Origin: an uncultured Desulfobacter sp.
GTDB lineage: Bacteria > Desulfobacterota > Desulfobacteria > Desulfobacterales > Desulfobacteraceae
DNA: 64,000 bases
NCBI RefSeq assembly: GCF_963665355.1
Contig: NZ_OY762229.1
Location: forward strand, 310,001 to 374,000
Direction: 5' to 3'
The notes under the pieces are model-generated. The model did no database searches, had not been told where the DNA came from, and was given only the letters and a program-made list of their open reading frames with translations. A program made the translations under genes and the position numbers. Of the stretch, positions 1 through 9,283 are shown one piece after another (position 1 is the first letter of the stretch; every line of letters starts with the position of its first letter).

Positions 1-853
1 GCCATTTCATCAGCTCCTTGGTGCCCAGGGCGTAGGATGCCAGAGATTTTCCCCGGAACGGAGATTTGCGGCTATTGGTCACAGCTCCGGAATTGACCAG
101 CTCTGCGGCTGCATCCGTAAAATAGAGGGAGTGGATGCCAAGATCTTTTTTATCGGACAGATAGGGCACCAGCGCTTCGAACAAAGGCCCGAGGGAATAG
201 TTGATACAGTCACCATCCCGGATTTCATTGGCCACATTGGCAGCCACTTTTTTCATGACATCGCTGACCGGTTCAGGTGCATAGAAAATCGGCTCCCGGT
301 CCGAGCGCACCAGAAGATCAAACTCCTCTATGGAGACAAAGGTGTCCCCATAGGTAAAGGGCATCTCCTCATTTACCTCACCCACCACAAGGGTTGCCTT
401 GCTCATGGCTTCCCTTGCCACATCAACGGCAAGGCCCAGACTGCAATACCCGGCATCATTGGGCGGGGTGATCTGGATAAAGGCCACATCCACATTGATT
501 CTGCCGGATCTGATGATTTTCGGAATCTCGGAGGAGTAGGCAGGAATAAGATCCACCTGACCGCTGGAAATGGTATCCCAGTCCACATACCCCCCTGAAA
601 AAAATGTTTTCAACCGGTAGTTGGGGGCATTGAGCCGGTCAATGGACAAAATGGTTTCCCCATGCACAGCCAGCTGCACCAGCTCAAGATCCCTGATATT
701 ATGTTTGTCCACATCAAGCAACGTGCGGATCAGCCTTCTTGGCGTAGCCGGCCCTGTGCCGATGAACACGGTCATTCCCGGCCGGATATGGTTTAAAACC
801 GTATCCGGGGGCACAAGCTGACTCTCCCAGTTGCTCAAATTTATTTCGGACAT
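1..853 (-). CDS. Acetyl-CoA hydrolase/CoA-transferase family protein (3' part outside window)
   Basis: The first 284 codons are read on the minus strand from ATG at 853 (MSEINLSNWESQLVPPD...); the gene continues past base 1. The reading resembles the 4-hydroxybutyrate/acetyl-CoA hydrolase-transferase family: an N-terminal Rossmann-like CoA-transferase half with GMTVFIGTGPATPRRL near residue 25, then VDVAFIQITPPNDAGYCSLG near residue 120, a typical strand-loop of this family. Such enzymes move CoA between acetyl-CoA and other acids, or hydrolyse it, in the cytoplasm. A GGGAG ribosome-binding site precedes the ATG. In related bacteria this fold is sometimes fused to a C-terminal GNAT domain, but the C-terminus is not visible here. 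Family assignment is firm; the substrate is unknown. Confidence 0.85.
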   Translation of the reverse strand, partial: MSEINLSNWESQLVPPDTVLNHIRPGMTVFIGTGPATPRRLIRTLLDVDKHNIRDLELVQLAVHGETILSIDRLNAPNYRLKTFFSGGYVDWDTISSGQVDLIPAYSSEIPKIIRSGRINVDVAFIQITPPNDAGYCSLGLAVDVAREAMSKATLVVGEVNEEMPFTYGDTFVSIEEFDLLVRSDREPIFYAPEPVSDVMKKVAANVANEIRDGDCINYSLGPLFEALVPYLSDKKDLGIHSLYFTDAAAELVNSGAVTNSRKSPFRGKSLASYALGTKELMKW

Positions 854-1095
854 AAATCACTACTCCCTGTATAAAATGTACATTGATCTGTTTTACCAGC
901 TAAAGGACGTGTAATCAAGGCAGGGAAAACGCCCGGACGAATTCCGGGCAACTTTTCGTCCAGACATGATTTTTTATCCAGGCAGTACTTTCAACAGCAG
1001 CACAGGCACATGCCCTAAGAACATCCTTTTTAAACACTCTTCTAATCAAGCGATAACCAATTCTTAAATATTTTAATGTAATACTTACCAAACTA

Positions 1096-1165
1096 AATAA
1101 CAGCCATGGGCTGATCCGGTATATCAACGGCCATATTCACCCCCCCCAACGAAGGTTGAAAGATC
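1096..1165 (+). repeat. Dispersed two-hairpin repeat, copy 1 (degenerate)
   Basis: This copy starts AATAACAGCCATGGGCTGAT and keeps the inner CCG/CGG stem and an outer GGG(C)TGA/TCA-CCC stem. It also has the TTGAAAGATC that opens the second hairpin, but the closing CTTTCATATAA is lost. It lies in the divergent region (854-1211) between the CoA-transferase-type gene and the GNAT gene. The rest of that stretch shows no convincing gene. See copies at 14041, 14133, 34201, 56340 and 60182. Confidence 0.65.
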
Positions 1166-1211
1166 AGTATAGGTGACACAGACGTTCTTACAAAAACCAA
1201 CAGGACAATTT

Positions 1212-2006
1212 ATGAATTTCACTATTGAGGTGTACCAGGACCCCGGACGCGTTCTTCCCGATGAGTCCATTGACAACCTATCCCGGGATATCCGGGAAAT
1301 TGCCGGTGACTGCTTCCACGACCTTCCTGAGTATCAGGCCATTGTCGGCACCCGAGGCGCACTTTGTGACAAACTGATCACCCTTGCCAGGGATGAGAAC
1401 AGTACGCCCCAGGGATTCTGCTCCATGGTGTTTTTAGACATTGAAGACGTGGGCCGGGTTCTGCATCTCGGCCTGACCTGCGTTCGGCCCGAAGCCAGGG
1501 GGAAACGGCTTACACATCTGCTGGTAAAAAAAGCATTGACCAGCTATCTTCTCAAGCAAAACCCCTTTGGTAAAATCTGGATTTCCAATTGCGCAGGGGT
1601 ATTGTCAAGCCTTGGTAATGTGGCCATGCACTTTGAGCAGGTATTTCCTTCTCCCTTCCACGCACAATGCCCCGGTGCCACTCACTTGAAAATTGCAAGG
1701 GCCATAAACGAACAGTTCAGGCCGGCGATGTATGTGCTGCCCGAAGCCCTGCTTGATGAAGAGAAGTTTGTGTTCCGGGGCAGTGTAAAAGATACGGTGT
1801 TTCATAAGGAAAAAGATGATTTGGCCTATCATCACAGAAAAAATGGTCTGAACCGGTTTTACGCCAATATGATGAATTTTGAGCAGGGAGACGAAGTACT
1901 CCAGATCGGCTATTTTCGCATGATCTCTGTGGTTAAATATATATTGCGCCAGCGCAGGGTGAAGCAACTGAACAGGCAGCAGGAACACCCGGTGCTGGAG
2001 TTGTAA
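1212..2006 (+). CDS. GNAT-fold acyltransferase, upstream partner of PlsC
   Basis: A 264-residue cytoplasmic protein. Around residues 85-115 it has a beta-strand followed by RPEARGKRLTHLLVKKAL, which fits the acyl-CoA-binding RGxGxGxxL/helix signature of GNAT acetyltransferases. The remainder is not recognisable by eye. I chose ATG 1212 because AGGA sits seven bases upstream; a GTG at 1173 is in frame but lacks a good ribosome-binding site. The stop is four bases before the PlsC start, so the pair is almost certainly co-transcribed and may modify the same lipid or lipid-linked substrate (inference). The gene lies just downstream of repeat copy 1. Confidence 0.7.
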   Translation: MNFTIEVYQDPGRVLPDESIDNLSRDIREIAGDCFHDLPEYQAIVGTRGALCDKLITLARDENSTPQGFCSMVFLDIEDVGRVLHLGLTCVRPEARGKRLTHLLVKKALTSYLLKQNPFGKIWISNCAGVLSSLGNVAMHFEQVFPSPFHAQCPGATHLKIARAINEQFRPAMYVLPEALLDEEKFVFRGSVKDTVFHKEKDDLAYHHRKNGLNRFYANMMNFEQGDEVLQIGYFRMISVVKYILRQRRVKQLNRQQEHPVLEL

Positions 2007-2010
2007 ATGT

Positions 2011-2730
2011 ATGGCCGATCTGAAATCTTTGTACAGGTTGTTCTGGGTCATTGAATTTACATTATTTTCTCTTTTACGCCTGGCTCTGGTTGCGGCCTCT
2101 TCGGGATGGACCCCGGATCTGGTGGCATCCAGGGCCCGGCAGTGGGCCGGGATACTGGTTAAAGGCCTTGATATTGAAATCACACAGACCGGTGACATCC
2201 CCGGCTATGGCGCACTGGTGGTTTCCAACCACAGGTCCTACCTGGACATCGTTATCATCCTTTCCCAGCTGAATGCAGCCTTTCTGGCCAAAAAGGAGCT
2301 GAAGTCCTGGCCCATTTTCGGCCTGGCGGCCAAACGGGGAAATACCGTATTTGTGGACAGATCCTGCGCAGAAAGCAGGACCACGGCACGCCGGGCCCTT
2401 GCAGAAAGGCTGTCCCAGGGGATCAGCGTAGTGGTTTTCCCGGAGGGCACCACCTCGGCCGGCCCGGGCATCCTTTCCTTTAAAAACGGAATATTTCACC
2501 TGGCGGCAACAAAAGATATCCCCGTTGTACCCGTGGCCATCTGCTATGAAAATCCCAGGGCCGCCTGGATCGGGGACGATTTTTTCCTGCCCCACTTTCT
2601 AAAAATATTTAAAACCGATGGATTAAAAGCCCGTCTGAATTTTGGACCAGCCCTGAGGATAAACGACGGCGCCACCCTTAAAGCGGCAGCGCATACCAGT
2701 ATCCAAAAACAATTGCGGGCCATGGAATAA
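2011..2730 (+). CDS. plsC: 1-acyl-sn-glycerol-3-phosphate acyltransferase family protein
   Basis: A 239-residue PlsC/LPLAT-family enzyme that transfers an acyl chain to lysophosphatidic acid or a related lysolipid at the inner membrane. It has a hydrophobic N-terminal segment (residues about 8-28), the catalytic HX4D motif in SNHRSYLD near residue 72, and the FPEGTTS glycerol-phosphate-binding motif near residue 145. Length fits the family. It follows the GNAT-like gene by four bases, so it may act on a product of that enzyme rather than be the housekeeping phospholipid acyltransferase; the sequence cannot settle this. Confidence 0.85.
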   Translation: MADLKSLYRLFWVIEFTLFSLLRLALVAASSGWTPDLVASRARQWAGILVKGLDIEITQTGDIPGYGALVVSNHRSYLDIVIILSQLNAAFLAKKELKSWPIFGLAAKRGNTVFVDRSCAESRTTARRALAERLSQGISVVVFPEGTTSAGPGILSFKNGIFHLAATKDIPVVPVAICYENPRAAWIGDDFFLPHFLKIFKTDGLKARLNFGPALRINDGATLKAAAHTSIQKQLRAME

Positions 2731-2738
2731 CGGCGTGG

Positions 2739-4193
2739 TCAGTTTTCGGTATTATCGTGGCTCTGTCTTTGGGAAATGCTGTATCTGATCTGAACCTTCT
2801 TGTGCTTGTCATCCGGCCGCAGGGAGGCTGGATTCATGATCAGCGCCACGGTAACAGCACCCGACGCTGTCAAAGTGTCAAGGGAAATTTGTTCGGTAAA
2901 GACCGTGGTTACGTCATCCAGAACAAGCTCCCCGCCAAAGAGTCTGACAGCTTCGGGAGTAATGCTCAGACCGGTCATGATAAGGCCTTCCGGCAGTTTC
3001 CCTGAAAAGTCCGCCTGGACAGGCACCAGTTTGTCCGCCCGGGTGTCCAGGGTCACCTCCACCTGATCCGGTTCAACCTGTTTCAGACGAATACCCGGAG
3101 GCAACTGAATATTGTGTCTGGCAATATCCAGTTTGTTTTTCCCCACTGTGCTGCCGTCAAGGGAGATCTTGATGCTCATCTGGTCCAGGGTCAAAGCATT
3201 GACCAGAGGCCGGGCACCGCTGATCAAAAGCCTGGCCCGGGAAGCGGACGTATTAATAATATTCATTTTTTTGTCAGGGATCATGAACTCAATGGGAACA
3301 TCATAGTTGGCCAAAGTTTCCATACCCCGTGAGAAACTCAGCCACAGGCCTGTGGTACATAAAAGGCACACCACGGCCGCCCCAAGCAGTTCCCGGGTCT
3401 GCCGGCGCATTCTATTCAGCGGTTCAGGGCCGCCCATATATTGCCTGATCAGCTTTTCAACCTTGTCAGGATCCCTGACCTCTTGAATCCTGTTGTCTTT
3501 TACAAGGGATACTTTTCCACGTTCCTCAGACACAACAATCACCAGGGCGTCGCTTTGTTCGGTCAGGCCCAGCGCGGCTCTGTGCCGGGTGCCGTATTTG
3601 GAAGCCAGATCCCGGTTCTGGGACAAAGGCAGAATGGTCCCGGCCCGGGTAATCATTCCTTTCTGGATCACAGCCGCCCCGTCATGGAGCGGTGCGCCGG
3701 GCCAGAAAATACCTACCAGCATTTCCCTGGACAGTGATGCATTAATCTCTATTCCGGAAGTGATGATGCTGTCCACCCCGGTTTTCAGGGGCATCACAAT
3801 CAAAGCCCCGATTTTCGACCGGGCCAATTCCACCACAGCATCCGCAATAATACGCACCGGAGTATTAATCTGGGCCCTGGGAATTTCCCATAGAAAAAAT
3901 CTGAGACTTCGGGTTCTGACCACCCCTGATATCTCATTGCGAAACACAATGATGATCACAAAGGTGGCAACGGTGATCACACCCTGCATGGCCCAGTTGG
4001 TAATGACCAGCCCCATGGCGTTGGCGCTGCGGCCGATGATCCACATGGCCACCACAGACAGAAGAACACGCAGGACATTGGTGCCCCGGAACAATACATA
4101 CAAACGAAACAGAATATATGCATTGAGAACGATATCCAGCACATCTTGCCAGCGACACCCGGAAAATAATAAAGAAAGCTGTTCCATGGGCAT
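2739..4193 (-). CDS. cdaA: Diadenylate cyclase CdaA fused to a YbbR (CdaR-like) region
   Basis: A 484-residue membrane protein. Residues about 10-85 are hydrophobic segments as in CdaA. Residues 105-245 form the DAC (DisA_N) domain with the catalytic DGA at 171-173 and RHR at 203-205, which condenses two ATP into c-di-AMP. A further membrane helix lies at about 268-287, followed by 190 residues resembling YbbR repeats (the CdaR regulator fold). In Firmicutes CdaA and CdaR are separate proteins from adjacent genes; here both are in one chain with the YbbR part probably periplasmic. The start overlaps the upstream DUF2914 stop by one base (TGATG), so the two are translationally coupled. DAC assignment is firm; the YbbR reading is moderate. 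Confidence 0.88.
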   Translation of the reverse strand: MPMEQLSLLFSGCRWQDVLDIVLNAYILFRLYVLFRGTNVLRVLLSVVAMWIIGRSANAMGLVITNWAMQGVITVATFVIIIVFRNEISGVVRTRSLRFFLWEIPRAQINTPVRIIADAVVELARSKIGALIVMPLKTGVDSIITSGIEINASLSREMLVGIFWPGAPLHDGAAVIQKGMITRAGTILPLSQNRDLASKYGTRHRAALGLTEQSDALVIVVSEERGKVSLVKDNRIQEVRDPDKVEKLIRQYMGGPEPLNRMRRQTRELLGAAVVCLLCTTGLWLSFSRGMETLANYDVPIEFMIPDKKMNIINTSASRARLLISGARPLVNALTLDQMSIKISLDGSTVGKNKLDIARHNIQLPPGIRLKQVEPDQVEVTLDTRADKLVPVQADFSGKLPEGLIMTGLSITPEAVRLFGGELVLDDVTTVFTEQISLDTLTASGAVTVALIMNPASLRPDDKHKKVQIRYSISQRQSHDNTEN

Positions 4194-4657
4194 CAGTCAG
4201 ACATGCAGAACCGCAATGTTTTTAAAAGCTTATTGTCTTCATCCCTGATTTCCACCCGCCAGGGTCCCTTGTCCGCATCGCGCATCTGGACCCGTGAGAA
4301 GGAGGACCATTTGGGAACGGAAAGAACCAGACGCATGGAAAAAATAAGTTTGTCCTTTTTATACCAGTTATGCAACACCGCTGTTTTTTCATACACCGGA
4401 TCAAAGGCGGTAAAGCAGAACACCTCTCCCTGGGAAACGGAAAAGACAACGGCGGGATTCACCGGCCTGAAACTGGATATTTCTTCACACATAACCGCTT
4501 CGGCCAAAACCATAAGGGGCTGGTCAGCCGAACCGGCACTGACCGGCATGATCAACAATCCCACCAGGCCCCAAGAGATAAGAAGACGGAAAAACAACCC
4601 AGAACATTTCCTTGTATCAAAATCCGGTATGTTATTGTCTGATGCTGTCATACACAC
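4193..4657 (-). CDS. DUF2914-type periplasmic protein
   Basis: A 154-residue protein with one hydrophobic segment near residues 25-42 ending in an Ala-rich signal-peptide-like region (PVSAGSA). The C-terminal 110 residues match the layout of DUF2914: GEVFCFTAFDPV, then HNWYKKDKLIFS, then a Trp-Ser stretch and GPWRVEIRDEDNKLLKTLRF. Its molecular role is not known. Its stop codon overlaps the start of the fused c-di-AMP cyclase, so it may act near the external YbbR part of that protein (inference). The region upstream has no other gene up to the terminator at 4717-4750. Confidence 0.7.
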   Translation of the reverse strand: MCMTASDNNIPDFDTRKCSGLFFRLLISWGLVGLLIMPVSAGSADQPLMVLAEAVMCEEISSFRPVNPAVVFSVSQGEVFCFTAFDPVYEKTAVLHNWYKKDKLIFSMRLVLSVPKWSSFSRVQMRDADKGPWRVEIRDEDNKLLKTLRFCMSD

Positions 4658-4716
4658 TGCTCTTTGCTAAACGTAAAAAAAACATGTGGGACTATATATA
4701 TATACCCGCCGGAGAG

Positions 4717-4750
4717 AAAAAAAAAGTCTGGATTTCCGGGCTTGACAGAC
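4717..4750 (-). terminator. Rho-independent terminator of the receiver-TPR gene
   Basis: Read on the minus strand, GTCTG and CAGAC pair around a loop that itself contains a GCCCGG/CCGG-like segment, followed by nine T residues. It sits directly after the stop of the receiver-TPR gene at 4768, so it probably ends that transcript. Confidence 0.7.
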
Positions 4751-4767
4751 GATGATCCCGGGCGGAT

Positions 4768-5916
4768 TTACATGGACCGGCGAAGCTCCAGAGCCTCTTT
4801 GTTTTCAGGGTCGAGACGCAGAACCTCGGCCAGAAACTCGTCTGCCTGGAGAATTTTTTCCTTGGCCATATAAATCTGGGCAATGGAAAGCTTGGTCTTT
4901 ATAGGTTCAATGCCATTTTTATTTGCCTCAAGGAGATATTCAAGGGCCTTGTCAGAATCGCCCAGGGCTTCGTAAATCTGGCCGGCTTTGAATTGCAGGC
5001 CCTGATTCCCGGGAAAATCTTTAAGCAGCTGTGTCAGCAACTCTCTGGCATATATTTTTTCCCCGTTTTCAGCGCACAGATCTAGGATCTTCCCTTTGAG
5101 GTCCAGGTGCTTGTCAAGCTTGTTCACCAGCTTGGTAAATAGCGTGGTGGCCAGTTCGTTCTGTTTCATTTTTAAAAGGGCCTGCCCCGCCTTAAGTGCA
5201 TAGTCATTGAACCGGTTGGTCAATGTCAGCACCTCGCAGGAATATTTGACCGCTTTACTCCACTGCTTTTTCTGCCAGTAAAACCTGGAGAGCATGTGGC
5301 GGGTTACGGCGTCCTGGAGATTATCAGCCGCCGCCTCAAGATAACATCGCTCCATCTCCTCAATCTTGCCGGCCTTGCCGTAAAGGATACCAAGATTGCG
5401 TTTCAGTCGTGATGCATGGGGTCTTAAGGCCACAGCCCGCTCCTGGCAGATAATGGCCATATCCAGTTTTTCAGCCTCGTCCAGGCTTCTGGCTTTTCTG
5501 ACAAGCAGGGTGGCTTCATCCGGGTCATTGGCCTTTTCCACGGCCTGGCGGATTTTTTCCTCAAGCATGGTGGGGGTCAGGGGTTTGAGCAGGAAACCGT
5601 CAACCTCGACTTCTGCGACTTCATACACCACATCCTTTTCCCGCTCTGCTGTCACCATCAACACGGGCATATCCCTCAATAGTGGTTCTGCCCGCATGGC
5701 ATCCAGCATCTGCATCCCGTTCATCACCGGCATTTTCCAGTCCACAATGACAAGGTCAATATGGGTGTGTTCAAGTACGCGCAAACCATCTCTACCATTT
5801 TCTGCGACATAAATCTCCTTGCCCAAATCCAGATGTCGCAATGTTTTTTTAAGAAGCGTACGCATACTCTTCAAATCATCAACAATCAACACAGACATAT
5901 TTTCTATATCAATCAT
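4768..5916 (-). CDS. Response regulator receiver with C-terminal TPR array
   Basis: A 382-residue protein. Residues 1-125 are a CheY-like receiver with the acidic pair in SVLIVDDLKSM, the phospho-acceptor Asp in VIVDWKMP, the Thr in MVTAERE and the Lys in LLKPLTP. From about residue 140 the chain is alpha-helical with repeated 34-residue TPR-like units (AKEKILQADEFLAEVLRLDP near the end). No DNA-binding or enzymatic output domain is seen, so output is probably through protein contacts. ATG 5916 is chosen because the receiver fold starts a few residues later; an upstream GTG at 5991 adds 25 unconserved residues. No histidine kinase is adjacent. Confidence 0.85.
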   Translation of the reverse strand: MIDIENMSVLIVDDLKSMRTLLKKTLRHLDLGKEIYVAENGRDGLRVLEHTHIDLVIVDWKMPVMNGMQMLDAMRAEPLLRDMPVLMVTAEREKDVVYEVAEVEVDGFLLKPLTPTMLEEKIRQAVEKANDPDEATLLVRKARSLDEAEKLDMAIICQERAVALRPHASRLKRNLGILYGKAGKIEEMERCYLEAAADNLQDAVTRHMLSRFYWQKKQWSKAVKYSCEVLTLTNRFNDYALKAGQALLKMKQNELATTLFTKLVNKLDKHLDLKGKILDLCAENGEKIYARELLTQLLKDFPGNQGLQFKAGQIYEALGDSDKALEYLLEANKNGIEPIKTKLSIAQIYMAKEKILQADEFLAEVLRLDPENKEALELRRSM

Positions 5917-6081
5917 GTGGCCAGCCCCGTACTCATAAAAAACAGAACAGAAAGTCGCATTAACTTTAGAAACAGAATTCTTATAAAACACTTAATAACA
6001 CGCCCCAAGAGGGCAAATCAATCTTTAACAACGTATGAAAAATTTAGCGCCAGCTCCCCTCATCACCTGTTGAAAACAGTA

Positions 6082-7629
6082 TCAGCGGGAGTCATCCCGG
6101 CTCTGATCCAGACGTTTATATTGAACCGCCTCAAGTACATGGGATTTGTGAATATCCCTGGTACCTGCCAGATCCGCGATGGTCCTGGCAAGCTTTAAAA
6201 TGGAGGCATAGGCCCGGCCGGACAGGTTAAACTGTTTCATGGCCTGTTCAACCACCCGCCGACTCTGGACATCAAGGGGACAAAACTGCTGCAAAAGCTT
6301 AGGTCCCATATCTGCATTGGAAAAACAAATGATTCCGGCCTGTTTAAACCGATCGGCCTGGGTGTCCCGGGCCTTTTTCACCCGTTTCCGGATGGCTTGG
6401 GAAGACTCCTGCTGTCCATCCGCGGTCATCTCCTTAAATGACAGCCGGGGTACCTCCACAAGGATGTCCATCCTGTCCATGAGCGGGCCTGAGATCTTGT
6501 TTTTGTACTGCTCAATTTTAGTCGGCGTGCAGGTGCATTCCCTGTCCGGATTGGTGAAATTGCCGCAGGGGCATGGATTCATGGCTGCAGCCAGCATAAA
6601 CCGGCATGGATAGGTGGCCTTGGCCTTGGCACGGGCCAGGGTGATGACGCCATCCTCCAAAGGCTGCCGCAGCACCTCCAGCACACTGCGCCGGAATTCA
6701 GGCAACTCGTCCAGAAACAGAACACCGTTGTGGGACAGTGTGATTTCTCCGGGCTTGGGTATCGTGCCGCCGCCCACAAGACCGGCATCGGAAATGGAAT
6801 GGTGGGGGGACCTGAAAGGCCTTGCGCCAAGGGGCTGCCCCGGTTCCCGGGCCACGTCTGCCACCGAATAGACCCGGGCGATTTCCATGGCCTCTTCAAA
6901 GGACGGTTCCGGCATGATTCCGGGCAGGCATTTTGCCATCAGGCTTTTCCCCGATCCCGCCGGGCCATTGAGCAAAATATGATGATGGCCTGCCGCCGCC
7001 ACCTCCATGGCCCGTTTGACATGGGTCTGGCCCCGGACATGGGCGAAGTCGTTTTCCAGGTCTGTCCCATCTGTCGCCAGAAGCATGGACAAATCGGGCT
7101 CCAGGGGCAAAAGTTCTGCCTTTCCCGCCAGAAAATCCACAACCTGGGACAGATGATCCGGAGCCAATACCTCAATATCCTTAACAAGTGCGGCCTGGGC
7201 ACCGTTATCCCGGGGCACAATAATGCCTTTAAATCCATTGTCCCGGGCAGCCAGGGCAAAAGGCAGAGCCGCCTTGACCGGCCGAAGGTATCCGTCCAGG
7301 GAGAGTTCAGCTGCAAAGAGCCAGGATGCTGCGGCAGACGCCTGGAATAAGCCCTGGGCACAAAGAATTCCCAGAGCCACGGGAAGATCAAGGCCTGTAC
7401 CCTCTTTTTTGAAATCCGCAGGTGCAAGGTTCACCACCACTCTGTCCATGGGAAAGCGGTACCCGGCATTCTGCAGGGCAGACCGGACCCTGTCGCGGCT
7501 TTCCCGGACAGCGGTTTCAGCAAGGCCAACCATGTTGAATACCGGCAGGCCCAGGGTGATATCCACTTCAACATCCACAACAATGGCCTCAAATCCGTTG
7601 ATTGCGCAGGACTTCATTTTTGCTATCAT
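6082..7629 (-). CDS. comM: YifB/ComM-family Mg-chelatase-like AAA+ ATPase
   Basis: A 515-residue protein of normal length for the family. It has an N-terminal ChlI-like/Lon-protease-type domain (residues 20-150), the Walker A motif GPAGSGKSLMAK near residue 220, Walker B LFLDELPEF, and the family signature AMNPCPCG followed by a small Cys cluster (CPCGNF...REC). ComM is a hexameric helicase that promotes branch migration during integration of transformed DNA. The gene is divergently placed from lpxC across a 163-bp AT-rich spacer. The role in this organism is inferred from the family only. Confidence 0.9.
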   Translation of the reverse strand: MIAKMKSCAINGFEAIVVDVEVDITLGLPVFNMVGLAETAVRESRDRVRSALQNAGYRFPMDRVVVNLAPADFKKEGTGLDLPVALGILCAQGLFQASAAASWLFAAELSLDGYLRPVKAALPFALAARDNGFKGIIVPRDNGAQAALVKDIEVLAPDHLSQVVDFLAGKAELLPLEPDLSMLLATDGTDLENDFAHVRGQTHVKRAMEVAAAGHHHILLNGPAGSGKSLMAKCLPGIMPEPSFEEAMEIARVYSVADVAREPGQPLGARPFRSPHHSISDAGLVGGGTIPKPGEITLSHNGVLFLDELPEFRRSVLEVLRQPLEDGVITLARAKAKATYPCRFMLAAAMNPCPCGNFTNPDRECTCTPTKIEQYKNKISGPLMDRMDILVEVPRLSFKEMTADGQQESSQAIRKRVKKARDTQADRFKQAGIICFSNADMGPKLLQQFCPLDVQSRRVVEQAMKQFNLSGRAYASILKLARTIADLAGTRDIHKSHVLEAVQYKRLDQSRDDSR

Positions 7630-7792
7630 AAAGGAACCTGATTTATAAAGATGAAAGTCAATTTATTGAATTTATATTAAATTATCAGAAAATTACTGCA
7701 AACCAAATATTTTTCTCATTTGTTTTGCTTTGTATTTTCAAATCAGCTATATATACCACGTTCTATATCAGTCAGACATTTTGGGGCGAATA

Positions 7793-8662
7793 ATGACCAG
7801 TTTCTACAATCAGCAGACCATCGCCGGAGAGGTGAAACTTTCGGGGACGGGCGTTCATTCAGGTAAGAAGACAAACCTGACCATCCGGCCGGCCGAAGAA
7901 AACCACGGCATTAAATTCCGGCGCCTTGACCTTCCCGGGACTCCGGATATACCGGCCCTTTTCAAGCTGGTGGTGGATACCAGTCTTGCCACGGTTATCG
8001 GGGGCAATGGCGCCATTGTTTCCACCATTGAGCATTTGATGGCAAGCTTTGCGGGCCTTGGCATTGACAATGCCCTGGTGGAGGTGGATGACTATGAGAT
8101 CCCCATCATGGACGGATCAGCCAGGGAATTTACCCGGTCCATAACCGCCGTGGGCGTAGTTGAGCAGGATAAACCCCGGCACATTTTCATCGTTAACGAA
8201 CCCATAGAAATTACCCAGGGGGATAAATGGGTCCGGGTGGAACCGGAACCCTGTTTCAAAATCACCTGCACCATTGAATTCAACCATCCGCTCATCGGCC
8301 TGCAGGAAATTGTCTATGACAGGGCAAAAAACAACTTTGAGCAGGAAATCTGCGGGGCAAGGACCTTTGGGTTTGTAAAAGATCTTGAATTGTTGAAAAA
8401 ATTCAGCCTGGGCAAAGGCGGAAGCCTGGACAATGCCATTGTCATTGATAATGATAAAATTTTGAATGAGGGGGGATTGCGGCATCCGGATGAATTTGTC
8501 CGCCACAAACTGCTGGACTGCCTTGGGGATTTCTCCCTTCTGGGGATGCCCATCCAGGGACATATCATCACCCATAAATCCGGACACCTTTTAAACCATC
8601 TGTTTATTAAAAAATTTCTCGATGAAAAGCAGGCCTGGGAAACAGGCCCTGCAAAACGCTGA
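7793..8662 (+). CDS. lpxC: UDP-3-O-acyl-N-acetylglucosamine deacetylase
   Basis: A 289-residue zinc deacetylase catalysing the committed step of lipid A synthesis. The Zn ligands and active site are visible: STIEHLMASFAGLGIDN near residue 80, HKLLDCLGDFSLLG near residue 240 (HxxxD), and a C-terminal GHLLNH His. ATG 7793 is preferred over an in-frame ATG at 7730, because the family normally starts just before the QQTIAGEVKLSGTGVHSG block. It heads the run lpxC-DUF4390-ntrY-ntrX-rsmD-coaD and its presence shows a lipid-A-type outer membrane. Confidence 0.95.
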   Translation: MTSFYNQQTIAGEVKLSGTGVHSGKKTNLTIRPAEENHGIKFRRLDLPGTPDIPALFKLVVDTSLATVIGGNGAIVSTIEHLMASFAGLGIDNALVEVDDYEIPIMDGSAREFTRSITAVGVVEQDKPRHIFIVNEPIEITQGDKWVRVEPEPCFKITCTIEFNHPLIGLQEIVYDRAKNNFEQEICGARTFGFVKDLELLKKFSLGKGGSLDNAIVIDNDKILNEGGLRHPDEFVRHKLLDCLGDFSLLGMPIQGHIITHKSGHLLNHLFIKKFLDEKQAWETGPAKR

Positions 8663-8672
8663 TCAGAACTCA

Positions 8673-9266
8673 ATGTCTAAAATAATTAAAGGTGCGGTTG
8701 CAAAATTTTTATTTTCAGTTCTTTTTTTTATCACAGCCTCTTTATTTATTGCTCCGGTGATGGCGTATGCCCACGATGACGCGTCTCTTTCCCATATTAA
8801 GTTAGCCAACACCCGGGATGACCTGCTTGCATATTTCAGGGTGGAAAACGCCTTTACGGAAAAAAATACCCAAGCCATTGAAAATGGTATTTCCACCTCA
8901 TTTACGTTCTATGTAACCTTGTACAAAACTTCAAGCGGCCTGTTTGACAAAAAGATCGCCAGTATAAAAACCAATGCAACAATAAAATACAATTCCATGA
9001 AGCAGGAATACGCGGTTGCCTGCACATGGAAGGATGGCCCTTTGCTGATCACTAAATCCTTTGACGAGGCAAAAACCTGGATGACCGAAATTGACAACCT
9101 GAAAGTGGCGCCCCTCGACAGCCTGGTAAAAGGGGATAGATACCAGATCCGGATCAAGGCTGAACTTGAAAAAGTAAGATTACCTTTGGCGTTGCACTAT
9201 GTTTTCTTTTTTGTCTCTTACTGGGATTTTGAAACGGACTGGTATGTGATTAATTTCATTTATTAA
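8673..9266 (+). CDS. DUF4390 domain exported protein
   Basis: A 197-residue protein with a signal peptide or membrane anchor at residues 5-32 (FLFSVLFFITASLFIAPVMA then YAHDD). The rest is a beta-rich domain matching the DUF4390 layout: a repeated LANTRDDLLAYFRVENAF segment and a closing FFVSYWDFETDWYVINFIY. Function unknown. ATG 8673 is preferred over an in-frame start at 8622, which lies inside lpxC. The position between lpxC and an NtrY-type kinase is a familiar arrangement in related bacteria and suggests an envelope or signalling role (inference). Confidence 0.8.
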   Translation: MSKIIKGAVAKFLFSVLFFITASLFIAPVMAYAHDDASLSHIKLANTRDDLLAYFRVENAFTEKNTQAIENGISTSFTFYVTLYKTSSGLFDKKIASIKTNATIKYNSMKQEYAVACTWKDGPLLITKSFDEAKTWMTEIDNLKVAPLDSLVKGDRYQIRIKAELEKVRLPLALHYVFFFVSYWDFETDWYVINFIY

Positions 9267-9283
9267 CCATCTGCCGGACAGGC

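Noticed and set aside
1605-2198. 197-codon antisense open frame across the GNAT and PlsC genes
   Set aside because: It is a shadow of two well-supported genes on the plus strand and shows no family features.
3493-4248. 251-codon open frame antisense to the c-di-AMP cyclase
   Set aside because: The composition is that of a shadow frame (Arg/Thr/Ser-rich, no domain), opposite a clear DAC domain gene.
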